Part shown: piece by piece, positions 45,640 through 56,479 of the stretch
Numbering within the stretch: the first letter of the stretch is position 1
Layout of the letters: the number at the start of each line of letters is the position of its first letter
Source: Molossus alvarezi
Lineage: Eukaryota; Chordata; Mammalia; Chiroptera; Molossidae
NCBI GenBank assembly: GCA_037176705.1
Contig: CM073886.1
Location: forward strand, 2,914,001 to 2,978,000
Reading direction: 5' to 3'
Length of the DNA: 64,000 nt
Made by a program: the position numbers and the translations under genes
Notes under the pieces: model-generated
Told to the model about the DNA's origin: nothing
Databases searched by the model: none
The model's input: only the letters and a program-made list of their open reading frames with translations

Positions 45640-46475
45640 TCTCTAGTGTGGACCCCTATATAAAAGGGCCCCAGGGCCCCAGCAGGGATGGGCCAGGCGG
45701 ACTTGGGGCCTGGAGAAAACACCCCAAGGTCAGCGGTCCATGAGAGGAGGTTTCATCTTCTAAGAGTGACTTCACCCTCAGGAGCCCCAGGTTGTTGGGA
45801 CCCCATAAACACCCAGGTAGCTAGGTCTCCTGCCCTGAGGCAGCCAGCGGAGGTCGGGGGACTAAGGGACGGTGAGCAGTGGGAAGGGGTGCAGGACCCC
45901 GGCCAGGCCGGCCGGCAGGGACCCCAGCAGCGCGCGCTCCAGCCTGCGCCTTCCCGGACACTGGGACCGCCCCTGCACCCCACACCCCCTGCACCCCGAG
46001 GCGCACCCCTGCACCAGCGAGTCAGGCGGGCTGCGGGGGTCTGGATCTCCTCCCCACAGGCCCCAGGCCTGCCGGTTCACTTGGCCTCCAACAGGACTAG
46101 GAGAGCCTCCCGTCCGCTCCCTTCCCCGACTAGCCTAAGCCGGGGCACAAGAGGAGGCTGGGGACCCGGCCTTCGAGCCGCACCACAGCCCCCAGCGCCA
46201 TGAGCTCCTGGGTCTCCACCCCGCAGGTGCAGGTGCCGGCTGACCGCCCAAGGAGCTGGGGGGCTGGGAGGAAGGAGTGAGGGGGGAGGGATGGGAGGAA
46301 GAAAGATGGGGGTAGGGTATGGGGGGCATGAAGGGGGGGCAAACCGAGTGAAACGGTGGCCTCCCCCCCATCTAACCTCTCTCCAACCCCACCGCCCACG
46401 GCCCCACTAACAGGGCCATGGAAGAGTACATCAATTTCTGTTAAATCAATAAAAAAAGAATATATAATAATATGA
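45640..46475 (+). other. GC-rich island-like segment with TATA-like and AATAAA motifs
   Basis: CTATATAAAAGGGCCCC at 45657-45673 resembles a TATA box with GC-rich flanks. GC-rich DNA follows to about 46400, and CAATAAAAAAAG with AATAAA at 46448-46453 lies near the end. A 171-codon frame from ATG 45688 has Pro/Arg-rich, low-information content and no recognised homology. I do not call a gene. Confidence 0.35.
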
Positions 46476-46584
46476 ACCCAGTGTGGGTTATATTCGTCTT
46501 CATATCAACGCAGTCGTTAAATATTGATGAAAACCCGTGTATATTTAATGTGTACTGCTTGGTGAGTCTGGAGATGAGTATGTA

Positions 46585-47135
46585 ACAGAGAAACCATGGC
46601 GACAATATCTGCCATAAACATACCCATCATCTCCAAAGTGCTCCCACCCTCTCCATTGTTGTTATTTACTGTGTCTGTGTTGGGACAATTGTTAGCACTT
46701 TTTGTTATCCAGGCTGGCAACACCCTCTTGGTTCTCTGTTGTCTGAAAATGCCTGTCTTCCTTTGTAAAAGACCCTGGATGAACAGCATTTTTTCTTTGT
46801 TCCAGAACTTTAAAGATGACATTCCACTGTCTTCTGACCTCTGAGGTTTCCGATGAGAAGTCGGAAGCCATGAACATTGTTGTTCCTTTGAATGTCATTT
46901 TCTCTGGCCACTTTTCGTCTCTGCTCTCTCCTTTGGTTGTCAGCAGTCAGTGATGTGCCTGTGTGCGCTTTTCTTTGTATTGATTCTTCTTAGGGCTCAC
47001 TGAGCTGCTTGGACCTGTAAATTACTGTCTTTCGCCAAATCTGAGACTATTTGGCACTGTTTCTTCACATATTTTTCTGCCTCCTCTCTTTCCTGTCCCC
47101 TTGGGACTCTAATTTTCTTTACTTTTTGTTTGTTT
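46585..47135. repeat. Old LINE-1-like 3' fragment
   Basis: CCACTGTCTTCTGACCTC, CGATGAGAAGTCGGAAGCCA and CATATTTTTCTGCCTCCTCT in the order of ancient mammalian L1 3' regions. Confidence 0.5.
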
Positions 47136-47137
47136 AT

Positions 47138-47345
47138 TAAACAAGGAAGGGCCTAGGTGCAAGGAGCTCGGCGCAGCGGCTTGGCCCTAGAAGCATGGGA
47201 AAGAAGTGAGCCGGGGGCTGCTGTCAGCCCTGGATGAGCTGCCCCTGCCCATTGCTCCCCGGGTTGCAAGTCTCACGGGGACCCTTAGAGTTTATTAGAT
47301 GCACACCTGAGAGGGAAAGAAGGGACGGGAAAGGCAGGGGTGTAT
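47138..47345 (-). repeat. LTR-like repeat fragment, family member A
   Basis: TTATTAAACAAGGAAGGGCC and CTGCCCATTGCTCCCCGGGT-like phrases match the copy at 53765-53935 (AATTAAACAAGGAAGGGCTG, CACTGCCCATTGCTGCCC, GGTTGCAAGCCTCAGGGG). Confidence 0.55.
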
Positions 47346-48622
47346 TCCCAGGAGGAGTAGGACTCTAATTTTAGACGTTAGACCCCTTTCACCCAGCTCA
47401 GGTCACTGCAGGGAGGAGCCGGGAAGGGTGGGCTGCTTTCTGTAGGGGGAGAGGCCCGGATAGCCTCGCCCCCACCTGCCAGCCCAGGTCAACCAGTGAG
47501 GGGTGCCCACTGGGCCTCAAATCAGAGGTGACTCTTGGGCTTCCTGCCCTGGCAACCATCTTCTGCTCCTGTCGCCCTCTGCCATTACTGCTCGGGAGTA
47601 GGCCGGGAATTGGCTCTGATCACCATGCTCTACCACTGGACCTCCTCCCGGCCCAGCGTAGGCCACGGGCCTGAGACGCCGCCCGTGCCCTTCAGCCTCT
47701 GGCTCACGTGCGCCTCATCCCAGGACAGGAGGCATTCATGTGCCCAGAGCAAATGGAGATAAATAAGATGAACTTGCTGAACTTTATAAAACAAAACTAA
47801 CCTTTATTTGTTGTAAGGTGTCAGCGAGATAACCAGAGACGCACAGCCGAATTGTACAGGAGCACTTTATCACACCGGCAGGCTGGGGGTCTCCCAAATC
47901 CCAGCCCCAAGCTTCCTTTGTTCTTTGCTTATATGGAAACAAAATACAGAAAAAACTACATTAATAACAAAAACAGAACACCCTGGCCAGTTTGGCTCAG
48001 CGGTTGGAGCGTCAGCCTGCAGACCAGAGAGTCCCAGGTTCGGTTCCCGCTAGGGGCATATACAAAAAAGAAAAAACAAACAAAGAACTACATTCAAAGA
48101 AAAAACTTATATTCCTCCTGGCTCCACTTAGTTGGCATCAGGGCTGATACAGACTTCTCCAGAGGAGAAGGGGTGGTTTGCAGGGGTCAGGGCCGTCATT
48201 AATCTCTTTCTTTCTATGGTCCCTCCAAGTTTCCCAGGCCACCATTAACCCCTCGTCTTCATGGCTCCCTGAGTGTCAGCCCCAGGGTTTTTAGAAAACT
48301 GCTCAGGTGTTTACGTGCGGGAATAACTGATCAGAATGGAGTCTGATTTTTTAAAATAGCCCAGTTCAATTTAAGCATAATTCTAAGAGTATGTACTTCC
48401 TACTTAGGGTTGAAAAACGACTTTTTTTCCTCACTAAACTTTGTTTTAATGAGTCTCAAAATTTTGTGACAGATTTTTGGTCAAGTGGTTTCTATTAAAA
48501 AGTATGGTTTTGAAAACTAATAACTTAAATCACACATACACAAAAACACAAATGGTTCACAAAACATTCTCCTTTCCTCCTGAAGGTTTCATGATGCATT
48601 GTACTCGTTAATCTGTCTTTTA
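47346..48622. other. Gene-free DNA with a possible further LTR-like remnant
   Basis: Around 47790-47950 and 48110-48290 the sequence (CACTTTATCACACCGGCAGG, CACCATTAACCCCTCGTC) looks like an antisense LTR interrupted by the short SINE at 47984. The family is not identified. Confidence 0.35.
47984..48085 (+). mobile_element. Truncated Ves-type SINE (head only)
   Basis: CCTGGCCAGTTTGGCTCAGC, GTTGGAGCGTCAGCCTGC and GGTTCGGTTCCCGCTAGGGG are followed directly by an A-rich run. The CT-rich body is missing. Confidence 0.8.
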
Positions 48623-48634
48623 CTATTAAATTTA

Positions 48635-48723
48635 ATACAATGTTTTTGTTTTTGTTTTTTATCCTCACTCGAGGACATTTTTTCCATTTTTTGTTCAGAT
48701 AGAGTGGCAGGGAGAGAGAGGAA

Positions 48724-48769
<46 letters not shown>

Positions 48770-48929
48770 TCGATGTGAAAGGGACACATCGAGTGGCTGC
48801 CACCCGCACGACCCAACCAGGGCCGGGGACAAACTGCATCCGAGGTACATGCCCTTAGCGGGAACCGAACCCGGGTCTCTCTGGACCGCAGGCCGACACT
48901 CCAACTGCGGAGCCAGACCGGCCAGGGCT
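48635..48929 (-). mobile_element. Ves-type SINE, reverse orientation, with expanded (GA)n
   Basis: ATCCTCACTCGAGGACAT to GAGCCAGACCGGCCAGGGC, with a (GA)n run of about 36 bp at 48728-48765. Perfect 12-bp duplication CTATTAAATTTA at 48623-48634 and 48930-48941. Confidence 0.93.
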
Positions 48930-48941
48930 CTATTAAATTTA

Positions 48942-49432
48942 AATGGCCAATTACAACAAACAGTTCTGGAAGCATTGAAAACGACTTTTCCTTATAAAAC
49001 AATAACAGATCATAGTTGGACTTTGTTTTTCTAACATAAAGATTCAGAAACCTTACACTGTTCATAAAACTTTTGGGGAAACTATTGTTGTGAAACCCAG
49101 ATGTCTGGGCACCCTGGTCTAGTTTCTGTGGCAAGCTGGGGCCCCGGGACAGAGGGAAGTGCTTCTGCACCCGCCCTCTTCCTGCAGGAAATCTGCAGTG
49201 GGTGGGGGGACCTGTGTTAGGCCAAGTGCTCAAGTCCCATAAAAGCTCAGCATATTGTTCGTGGGTTTCAGAGAAATAATCCGGAGGCCTGACTGAAAGA
49301 CGCGTGTTTCTGTGCAGCGGCGGCCGGTGCCATTTCCGCCGCACCAGCTGCCACCTGTGCACTTGGCCCACCGGGGGCAGTTGCCAGTGCTACTGTTTTG
49401 CTGCCCCCAGACTTTCCCGGCACGAGGTGTGT
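48942..49432. other. Gene-free DNA, nothing recognised
   Basis: Short overlapping reading frames only. Confidence 0.45.
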
Positions 49433-49491
49433 AGAGAACAGACAGACAAACGGTTGGAGTGTCGGCCTGCGGACCAGAGAACAGACAGACA
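49433..49491 (+). mobile_element. 27-bp SINE-head micro-insertion with perfect 16-bp duplication
   Basis: AGAGAACAGACAGACA occurs at 49433-49448 and 49476-49491. The 27 bp between them (49449-49475) read CGGTTGGAGTGTCGGCCTGC followed by GGACC, an internal piece of the Ves SINE tRNA head. No body and no A-tail. Confidence 0.82.
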
Positions 49492-49844
49492 GGCATGCCG
49501 GGGAGGGACACGTAGAGATCACACACTGGCCGCGGGCCACCCAGGCTCACAGAAGCCATTTCTCTTTGCCTTCCTTAGCCTGAGCTGCTGGCAGGTTCCC
49601 CAGGTCTCAGAGTCCACTCCCAGAGGGCCGTCCCTACTATTCCCCCAGGTGGGAAGGGGAGCTGCAGAGGGAAGGGCTCATGCTCCCATTTGCCGGACCC
49701 CGTGTCTGCCGGGTAGGACCGTGAGCAGACAGGCCTGGAGCCCTCCCGGGCCTGCACAGGAAGCATCTGGAGGCCCAGGGAGGCTGCAAGAGCTACAGCC
49801 TTTGCCACAGTGGGTGCAGGGCTGAGCACCCACCTTTTTTTGTT

Positions 49845-50018
49845 ATTAATTTTGAAAGTACGTGTATTAAAGCAGAGGACAGCGGAACAAGAAAAGGCCT
49901 CGGTAGAAGCAGCAACAGAAGAGCCCAGGCGGGGCTGTCTGTGAGCAGGGCCTTTGCTGAAAGGGAAGAGGTGGGAGATGAGGTTGGTCCAGGGCAGGGC
50001 AGTGGCACCACATTCCTG
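49845..50018 (-). repeat. LTR-like repeat fragment, family member B
   Basis: GTGTATTAAAGCAGAGGACA and GTAGAAGCAGCAACAGAAGA match 52230-52260 plus 52530-52550 of copy D (TTTATTAAAGCGGACAG, CAGAAGCAGCAACAGGAGC). It runs directly into the polypurine tract. Confidence 0.6.
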
Positions 50019-50932
50019 TGGGGAGGGAGGGAGGGGGGAGAGAAGGGAGGGAGGAGGGAGGAAGGTAGGGAGGGGGAGGAAGGGAGGGAGAGGGGAGGAA
50101 GGGAGGGAGGGAGGGAGGAGAGAAGGGAGGGAGGGGGGAGGAAGGGAGGGACGGGGAGGAAGGGAGGGGGGAGGAAGGGAGGGGAGGGAGGAATAGAGGG
50201 AGGGGGGAGGAAGGGAGGGAGGGGGGAGGAAGAGAGGGAGGGGGAGGGATGAAGGGAGGGAGGGGGAGAAAGGGAGGGAGGGGGGAGGAAGGGAGGGAGG
50301 GGGGAGGAAAGGAGGGAGGGGGGAGGAAGAGAGGGAGGGAGGGAGGAGAGAAGGGAGGGAGGGGAGGAAGGGAGGGGGGAGGAGAGAAGGGAGGGAGGGG
50401 GAGGAAGGGAGGGAGGGGGAGGAAGGGAGGGAGGGGGAGGAATGGAGGGAGGGGGAGGAAGGGAGGGAGGAGGAGGAAGAGAGGGAGGGGGGAGGAAGGG
50501 AGGGAGGGAGGGAGGAGAGAAGGGAGGGAGGGGGAAGAAAGGGAGGGGGAGGAAGAGAGGGAGGGGGGAGGAAGGGAGGGAGGGGAGGAAAGGAGGGAGG
50601 GGGGAGGAAGGAGAGAAGGGAGGGAGGGAGGGAGGGGGAGGGAGGGAGAAGAGAAGGAAGGATGGAAGAAGGAAAAGAAGGAAGGAAGAAGGAAGGAAGG
50701 AAGGAAGGAAGGAAGGAAGGAAGGAAGGAAGGAAGGAAGGAAGGAAGGAAGGAAGGGGGAAGGAAGGGAGGGAGGGGGGAGGAAGGGAGGGAGGGGGAGG
50801 AAGGGAGGGAGGGGGAGGAAGGGAGGGAGGGGGAGGAAGGAGGGAAGGGAGGGAAGAGGGAGAGAGGAAGAAGGGAAGGGAGGGAGGGAGGGAGGGAAGG
50901 GAGGCAGGGAAGGAGGGAGGGAAAGGAGGCAG
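50019..50932 (+). repeat. 0.9-kb GGGA/GGAA polypurine tract
   Basis: Plus strand is almost only G and A. Imperfect GGGAGGAAGGGAGGGAGG-type units; a perfect (GGAA)n block occupies 50691-50756. Minus-strand reading frames of over 400 codons (Pro/Ser/Leu only) are composition artefacts. Confidence 0.95.
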
Positions 50933-51495
50933 ACTTGAACAAGCATGAAGCAGGGAGGGGAAGGGCCATGGGAAGGAGCTGGCAACACCTCCCCTCCACC
51001 TCCACTGGGTGGGTAGCAAGGGGGCCCTAAAATCCAAGTGCTGCTGCTCTTCCAACAATTATTTGGATAAAATTGAATTATAATGTTTTGTTGTTGTTGT
51101 TTGTTTTTTCCTTTAACCTTTGAAATTTTTATCCAAAGCAAACATAATAATGCTCCTTATGGCCAGACACAGACTGTCTGTGGGGCAAGGCCATGCCCTC
51201 CTCCACCCCATGCCTCTAACAGCCCTCTGGGGGTGGAGAGCACCCCACTTGATCCTCACTCGTAGAGCTAGTGAGAGGATCTGAGGGTGTTCCAGTCTGG
51301 AAAAGGGATGTGTCCACATTAGTCAGCTGCTGGGTTTTCCCACTTCATGACTGTTCTTTCAGAGTGCCCACAGACCTCCCTGAGAGCTGTGTGAACTGCA
51401 TGGCGTGCCCATAGCATCAGGTACTCACCCACCCCTTCCAGCGCCCAAACTTCTGCACTGCTCTTTACGGAACGGCACCTCAGCTCAGCGACCTC
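50933..51495. other. Gene-free DNA, nothing recognised
   Basis: No exon or repeat family recognised. Confidence 0.45.
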
Positions 51496-52070
51496 GCACT
51501 CGGGTTCTGGCTCAGACAGAGTTCAGAGCAAGACTCATGCTAGAAGAGAAAGTTTATTAAGAAAGTCACAGAGGAAGAAGAAAGGGCCCAGGAAACAAGC
51601 ACGGAGGCAGAAGGGCCCTGGCGGGGCGGGGGTGTAAATGCCCTGGGGAAGGGGTGGGGAAACGGGGAAACACTGCATGCTCCATAGAGAGGCCCTCTGT
51701 CTGGTCCTCGGGCCCCTGGGCTTCTACGGGAGGTCCCAGGGGAGGATGTGAACAGAAGATCACTAGCTTTCCAGGCATGTCTTTTCAGGGTCGAGGTCTC
51801 TACTGATTGGTTGGTGTGGGGTCGGGGTCAGTGCAGCTGGTCCTGAGGCAGCCAGGGCATCACTCGTCTGGATTGGCTGCTGTTCTGGGCCTGGAGCTGA
51901 GACACAGCTGAGGCCTAGATGGCATTTCTGGGGTCCATGCTTAAGGGACAGTCCTGCGAGGGCCGCATGGGAGCTCTTTCAGCCCGTTCCTCCTACAAGG
52001 GAGTCTGACATGCCTGGGGAGGAAAGGTCCTCTGGGGTCAAAGTCCTTGTTTTCCCAGCTCTGTCCGCTC
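51496..52070 (-). repeat. LTR-like repeat, family member C
   Basis: GTTTATTAAGAAAGTC, CTACTGATTGGTTGGTGTGG and GGGCCTGGAGCTGAGACACA followed by GCTGAGGCCTAGATGG correspond in order to copies D and E. Its right part (GACATGCCTGGGGAGGAAAG) matches copy D at 53028-53045. Confidence 0.65.
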
Positions 52071-52160
52071 AGCACCCAGGGTTTCTGCCTGGCCCACGGT
52101 CCCAGCACACAGCTGCTACCAGACAGGGCAGGGCTGGAGCGGGTCGGCCTTGGGCCAGGT

Positions 52161-53193
52161 TGTGGTGTGTGGGTTCTTGGCTTCGTGCAGGAAAGATTTC
52201 ACAGAATGAGTCCAGGTGGTTCTGAGAGTGTTTATTAAAGCGGACAGTGAGCCCTGGCCGGTTTGGCTCAGCGGTTAGAGCGTCGGCCTGCGGTCCTGAG
52301 AGACCCGGGTTTGGTTCCCACTAGGGGCACGTACCTCGGTTGCAGTTTGTCCCCGGCCCTGGTCGGTCGTGCAGGTGGCAGCCACTTGATGTGTTCCTTT
52401 CATGTCGATGTTTCTCTCTGTCTCTGTTCCTCTCTCTCCCTCCCACTCTACCTGAACAAAAAATGGAAAAATGTCCTCAGGTGAGGATAAAAAAAAAAAA
52501 AAAAAAAAGCAGACAGTGAAATAAGGGCCCAGGACAGAAGCAGCAACAGGAGCGCTGCTTTGCTCCCAGAAACCTTACCGGGAAGATGAGTCAAGGCAGA
52601 GCTACTGGAGTCAGAGAAAGGGGGTTCTGGGAGCAGGTTCGGGCAGCCCTGGAGCAGCTGCTGCTGCCCGTTGCCCCCTAGGTTGCAAGTCTCAGAGTTT
52701 CGGAGATTCAGGCTGTGGGGAAGGGAAAGGTGAGGGTGGGCTCCTGGGAAGGAGAGTACCTGCTGGGAGGGTTTTCAAGGCAGGAGGTGTAGGGAGGGCT
52801 TAGGGAAGGTCTCAGTGGAATATTCATCAGCTTTTCTAGGTGTGCCCTTCCAGGCTTGTATTCTCCAAGGATTGCTCAGCATCTGGGGTCATTAGTCACT
52901 GCAGTGGGCCCCGGTGTCCCCAGAATGGTTTTGCTGCTTTTCTGGGCCTGGAGCTGAAATACAACTGAGGCCTGGATGGAGTCTCTAGAGAGGGAAGGTC
53001 AGGGGAGGGTTGGAACCACATGGCTGTGATGTGCCTGAGAGGAAGGGCCACCTGGGGGCAAGGTGCTTGTTGCTAGGCACCCGGGAAGCTCCACCCTGGA
53101 AACCTTCTATACCCATCTGTATTTTTCTCAGCCAGTTTGTCCAGCGATCTGTTTCCCCATTCCACTTGTCCTGGCTCACTGGCCTGTCACAAC
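52161..53193 (-). repeat. LTR-like repeat, family member D, carrying a SINE
   Basis: Left end TGTGTGGGTTCTTGGCTTCG, TTTATTAAAGC, GGTTGCAAGTCTCAGAG, GGGCCTGGAGCTGAAATACA, right end GTTTCCCCATTCCACTTGTC and GGCCTGTCACA. On the minus strand it would begin TGTGACAGGCC and end AACCCACA, the TG...CA pattern of an LTR. No proviral coding sequence is adjacent. Confidence 0.65.
52251..52506 (+). mobile_element. Ves-type SINE inside LTR-like copy D
   Basis: CCCTGGCCGGTTTGGCTCAG head to TGTCCTCAGGTGAGGATAAA and an A-tail of more than 20 bases. Duplication AAGCGGACAGTGA (52238-52250) / AAGCAGACAGTGA (52507-52519). The long pure A-tail suggests a young insertion. Confidence 0.95.
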
Positions 53194-53677
53194 TACAAAC
53201 ACCTCAGCCAATGCCATGTTTGTCCTTAGGTCTTTGTTTCCCATTCATTTTAATGTCGTCACAGTAACCTTCAAAGAGCTGGGGAGTTCTCATTCCTACA
53301 GCCAGGTGCGGGTGCCACGTCCTGAGAGGGCAGGGCTGCCTCTGCTGCTTTGGGCAAGGTATCGCTTTACTTCGTATCAAAACAAGCGCAACTGAGCACT
53401 TCACATGTTCATGCCATTTGCAGCTCTTCTCGATTTCTGGTCCATTACCGCTTTGTGGGTCCTGTGCTGGTTTTTCTTTGGGGTCTTTTTTCAATGTATC
53501 TGTTTCCTTTGTATCTTAAATATATTAATCCTTTATCATATACATAGCACATATTTTCTTCCATTTGCTTTTTGGCTTAACTGGTGACTTTTATCCTGCT
53601 TTTTACTTTCATACTTTTTATACTTACCTTACCAGAAAGGGGACCTGGCCCTTGGCGGTCTGCCTAGGGCCGGCCAG
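53194..53677. other. Gene-free spacer between LTR-like copies
   Basis: Old L1-like AT-rich sequence near 53500-53620 (TATTAATCCTTTATCATATA). No gag/pol/env-like reading frame. Confidence 0.45.
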
Positions 53678-54320
53678 GAGTCTGTGGGTTCTTGACTTTC
53701 TGCAGGAAAAGTTGCACAGCACGAGTCCAGGTGAACTTTAGAGGATGTGTGTTAAAGTTGTGGACAATTAAACAAGGAAGGGCTGGGACATGAGCCTAGG
53801 CTGGTCCGCTTTGGCTCACTAAGTCAGAGAAAAGGGGGCCTTGGGGACAGGTTCGGGGGAACTGTCACTGCCCATTGCTGCCCTGGTTGCAAGCCTCAGG
53901 GGTCTCTTAGAGTCTAGGAGATGCTGCCTGTGGGGGAAGGAAGGGGGACGCAAGCTCCTGGGAAGGAGAGAGAGCGCTGGGTCCTTTGTCTTGAGGCTTT
54001 TATTTCTCTCCTGCAGGCGGGAATCTTAGGGGGAGTCTCAGCGGAGGGTTTCAGAACAGTCGTCAGTTTTCTGGGTGCTTCTTCAGGGTCGGGGTCCTCA
54101 CTGATTGGTCAGATCAGGGCAGGGGGTCATTAGACATTGTAGATGGTCTTGGTGTCACCCACCTGGTTTTGCTGCTTTTGGGGTCTGGAGCTGAAATGCA
54201 ACTGAGGCCCAGATGTTATCTCTAGGGAGGTGACCTGTGTCTGCTGTAAATTGCTCTGCCAGTCTGTTCAGCTCTCTGTTTCCCTGTTCCACCTGTCCTG
54301 GATTACTGGCCTGTCTCACA
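53678..54320 (-). repeat. LTR-like repeat, family member E
   Basis: CTGTGGGTTCTTGACTTTCT, CAGCACGAGTCCAGGTGAAC, GGTTGCAAGCCTCAGGGG, CACTGATTGGTCAGATCAGG, GGAGCTGAAATGCAACTGAG, GTTTCCCTGTTCCACCTGTC and GGCCTGTCTCACA, all in the same order as in copy D. About 640 bp; looks like a solo LTR. Confidence 0.65.
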
Positions 54321-55030
54321 TAACATTTTTAAAAATGTAGTCAAATAAGGCACTTTTCCTCCATGGTTTCCCAGTTTCCTGTCCCATCTCCATATTTAGG
54401 GATGTGTCCAAAGTTTCCTCTTAAACATTTCAATCTTGCCAGCTGACCACCTGATCTAGTTGGACTTCCTCTCTCCATATGCTGTGATAGAATACAGGAC
54501 TATGTATATGCCAAAGCCTCCGGACAGAGCCCTCCAGTGGCTGGGCCCATTTCTCATCTTGAAAACAAAGCTCCTCAAGGTAGATTCAAGAGTTCTTTCC
54601 ATTGCTAATGCTGTTACTTAGCAATGGTCTTCGGACTCCAGTCTAGGGCTCCTTGTCCATCTACAAGTTAACCAGCCCCCTAGATGGAGCACTGGGGCGG
54701 TGGCTGGGGTCTGCTGTCTCCCATCCTACCTGGTAGGGAACTCATACAGAGGTGGCACACTCAGGGGAGGTCCTTGGAGTAATGGGGGCTGGTGAGGGGC
54801 CTCTGAGCCCAGCCTGGAGCAAGGGGTGGGTCTTGGATGGAATAGTCCCTGGTGCTGACCACAGCTGCTGCTCCTAGCATAACTGGGTCAGTGTAGTTCA
54901 CTAAAATCATAGCTCAGCAAAACCCAGAACTGATCTCCGTCCCAGAACAGTAGGAACACCCCCATCCCACCCCCATGCTGCAGGGGGCAGAGGACCCATT
55001 CAGGATTCCAAAGGAACAGAGGGTCTTTAG
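54321..55030. other. Gene-free DNA, nothing recognised
   Basis: No supportable feature. Confidence 0.45.
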
Positions 55031-55042
55031 AAAACACCTCTG

Positions 55043-55310
55043 ACCCTGGCCGGTTTGGCTCAGCGGTTAGAGCGTCGGCCTGCGGTCCTGAGAGACCTGG
55101 GTTCAGTTCCCGCTAAGGGCACGTACCTCGGTTGCAGTTTGTCCCCGGCCCTGGTCGGTCGTGCGGGTGGCAGCCACTCGATGTGTTCCTTTCACATCGA
55201 TGTTTCTCTCTCTCTCTCTCTGTTCCCCTCTCTCCCTCCCACTCTACCTGAACAAAAAGATGGGAAAATGTCCTCGGGTGAGGATTAAAAAAAAAACAAA
55301 ACAAACAAAA
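55043..55310 (+). mobile_element. Ves-type SINE
   Basis: CCCTGGCCGGTTTGGCTCAG head to TGTCCTCGGGTGAGGATTAA and an A-rich tail. Perfect 12-bp duplication AAAACACCTCTG at 55031-55042 and 55311-55322. Confidence 0.94.
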
Positions 55311-55322
55311 AAAACACCTCTG

Positions 55323-56430
55323 GCTTCCTTCCTCCCTAGGCCTCCGCCCTCTATCCTCCCCCTGCCTTCACTAGCCTTCAGTGGCCTTGGGCTTGGTGGG
55401 TCAGCTTCTCCTCACTCCCCTCTAGTGAACCCCCCTCCCCCCAACCAGTATAGTTCAAAAGGTACAGACAAGTATAGCACCCGCATCATCCTGAGCCACC
55501 TGGTTCCCTCCTCCAGGGTAAACCTGTGCCCTTGCTGCGGACACTTCCAGTCATGCCGTGCCTTTGAAACATGCAAATAGTTTTGTTTAAATTTCCTACA
55601 AAAGCGGTAGCTTTCTGAACACAGAGTTCTGCCCTTCCCTTTTCTGAGCTAAAGGTAAATCTGGGAGACCAGTTCCAACCCCAGTACAGAGCTTCCCAGT
55701 TTCCTTCTGCAGTCGTACTGTGATAATAGTGTTCGAGTCAGTGTATGGGCACCCATGAATCTAGTGCCCCATCCCCTCATGGCCAAGATGTGGTGAACTG
55801 AATGTCTGTCTCCACAGGGAAAATGCATGGCGGTGCCACACCTGGGGCCAGGTGAGTACTCAGAGTCCGGAGGCTTCCCCGGGGCTCACTAAACATGAGA
55901 ATGTTGGCTCACACTCTCACCCTTCAGGTTAAATCAACCTTTCTGATCTTTGCAGACGTGTTAGGTGAAAGGACAACATGTCTGGATGCTCTTTAATTTG
56001 CATTTCAAATTCTAAGGAGGGAGGTGGAGCCGGTTCCTGCTCATTTGCATTTCCTTTCCAGGAAGTCTTAGTTTTGTACTCAAGGGTGGGTATTTTCTCA
56101 CTGATTTGTAGAAGCTCTTTATTATTAATCTTATTAAGATTGGCCCTTTGTGATACAAGGTGCAACATGCCCTCTCGTCTATGGCTTTTTAATTTTTTAT
56201 TTATTTATTTTACTTCACTTAGGTACTTTTGCTCTACAGAAAACATTTTCACCAAGTCGAATTTTCCTCTCTTGCCTCTGAAGACTTCTGAGTTTGGGGT
56301 CATTTTTAGAAATGCCTTAGCTTCCCCACAACTCTAAAAAACGTACCCAAGTTTTCTTCTCGTTCCTGACCGTTTCCCATTTATGCTTAAATCCTTAGTG
56401 TTTGGGATCCCGGTGTAAAGGGTGAGGAGT
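55323..56430. other. Gene-free DNA upstream of the PGAP6 CpG island
   Basis: No exon recognised, including no NME4-like exon on the minus strand. A 34-bp stretch at 55819-55852 sits between AG and GTGAGT but is too short to support. Confidence 0.5.
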
Positions 56431-56479
56431 TAATCCCACTCACACGTCCACGGGGCCTTCTTCTGTGTTTTCACACACT

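Noticed and set aside
49575..51141. Minus-strand frames of 420-476 codons rich in Pro, Ser and Leu
   Set aside because: They read the polypurine tract on its C/T strand; composition artefact.
52161..54320. A provirus flanked by copies D and E as paired LTRs
   Set aside because: The 0.48-kb spacer has no gag, pol or env-like sequence and the copies differ substantially in length and sequence; separate LTR-like elements fit better.
55819..55852. A 34-bp exon between CTCCACAG and GTGAGT
   Set aside because: Too short, no homology to ACSM1 or PGAP6, and chance splice-like borders are common.
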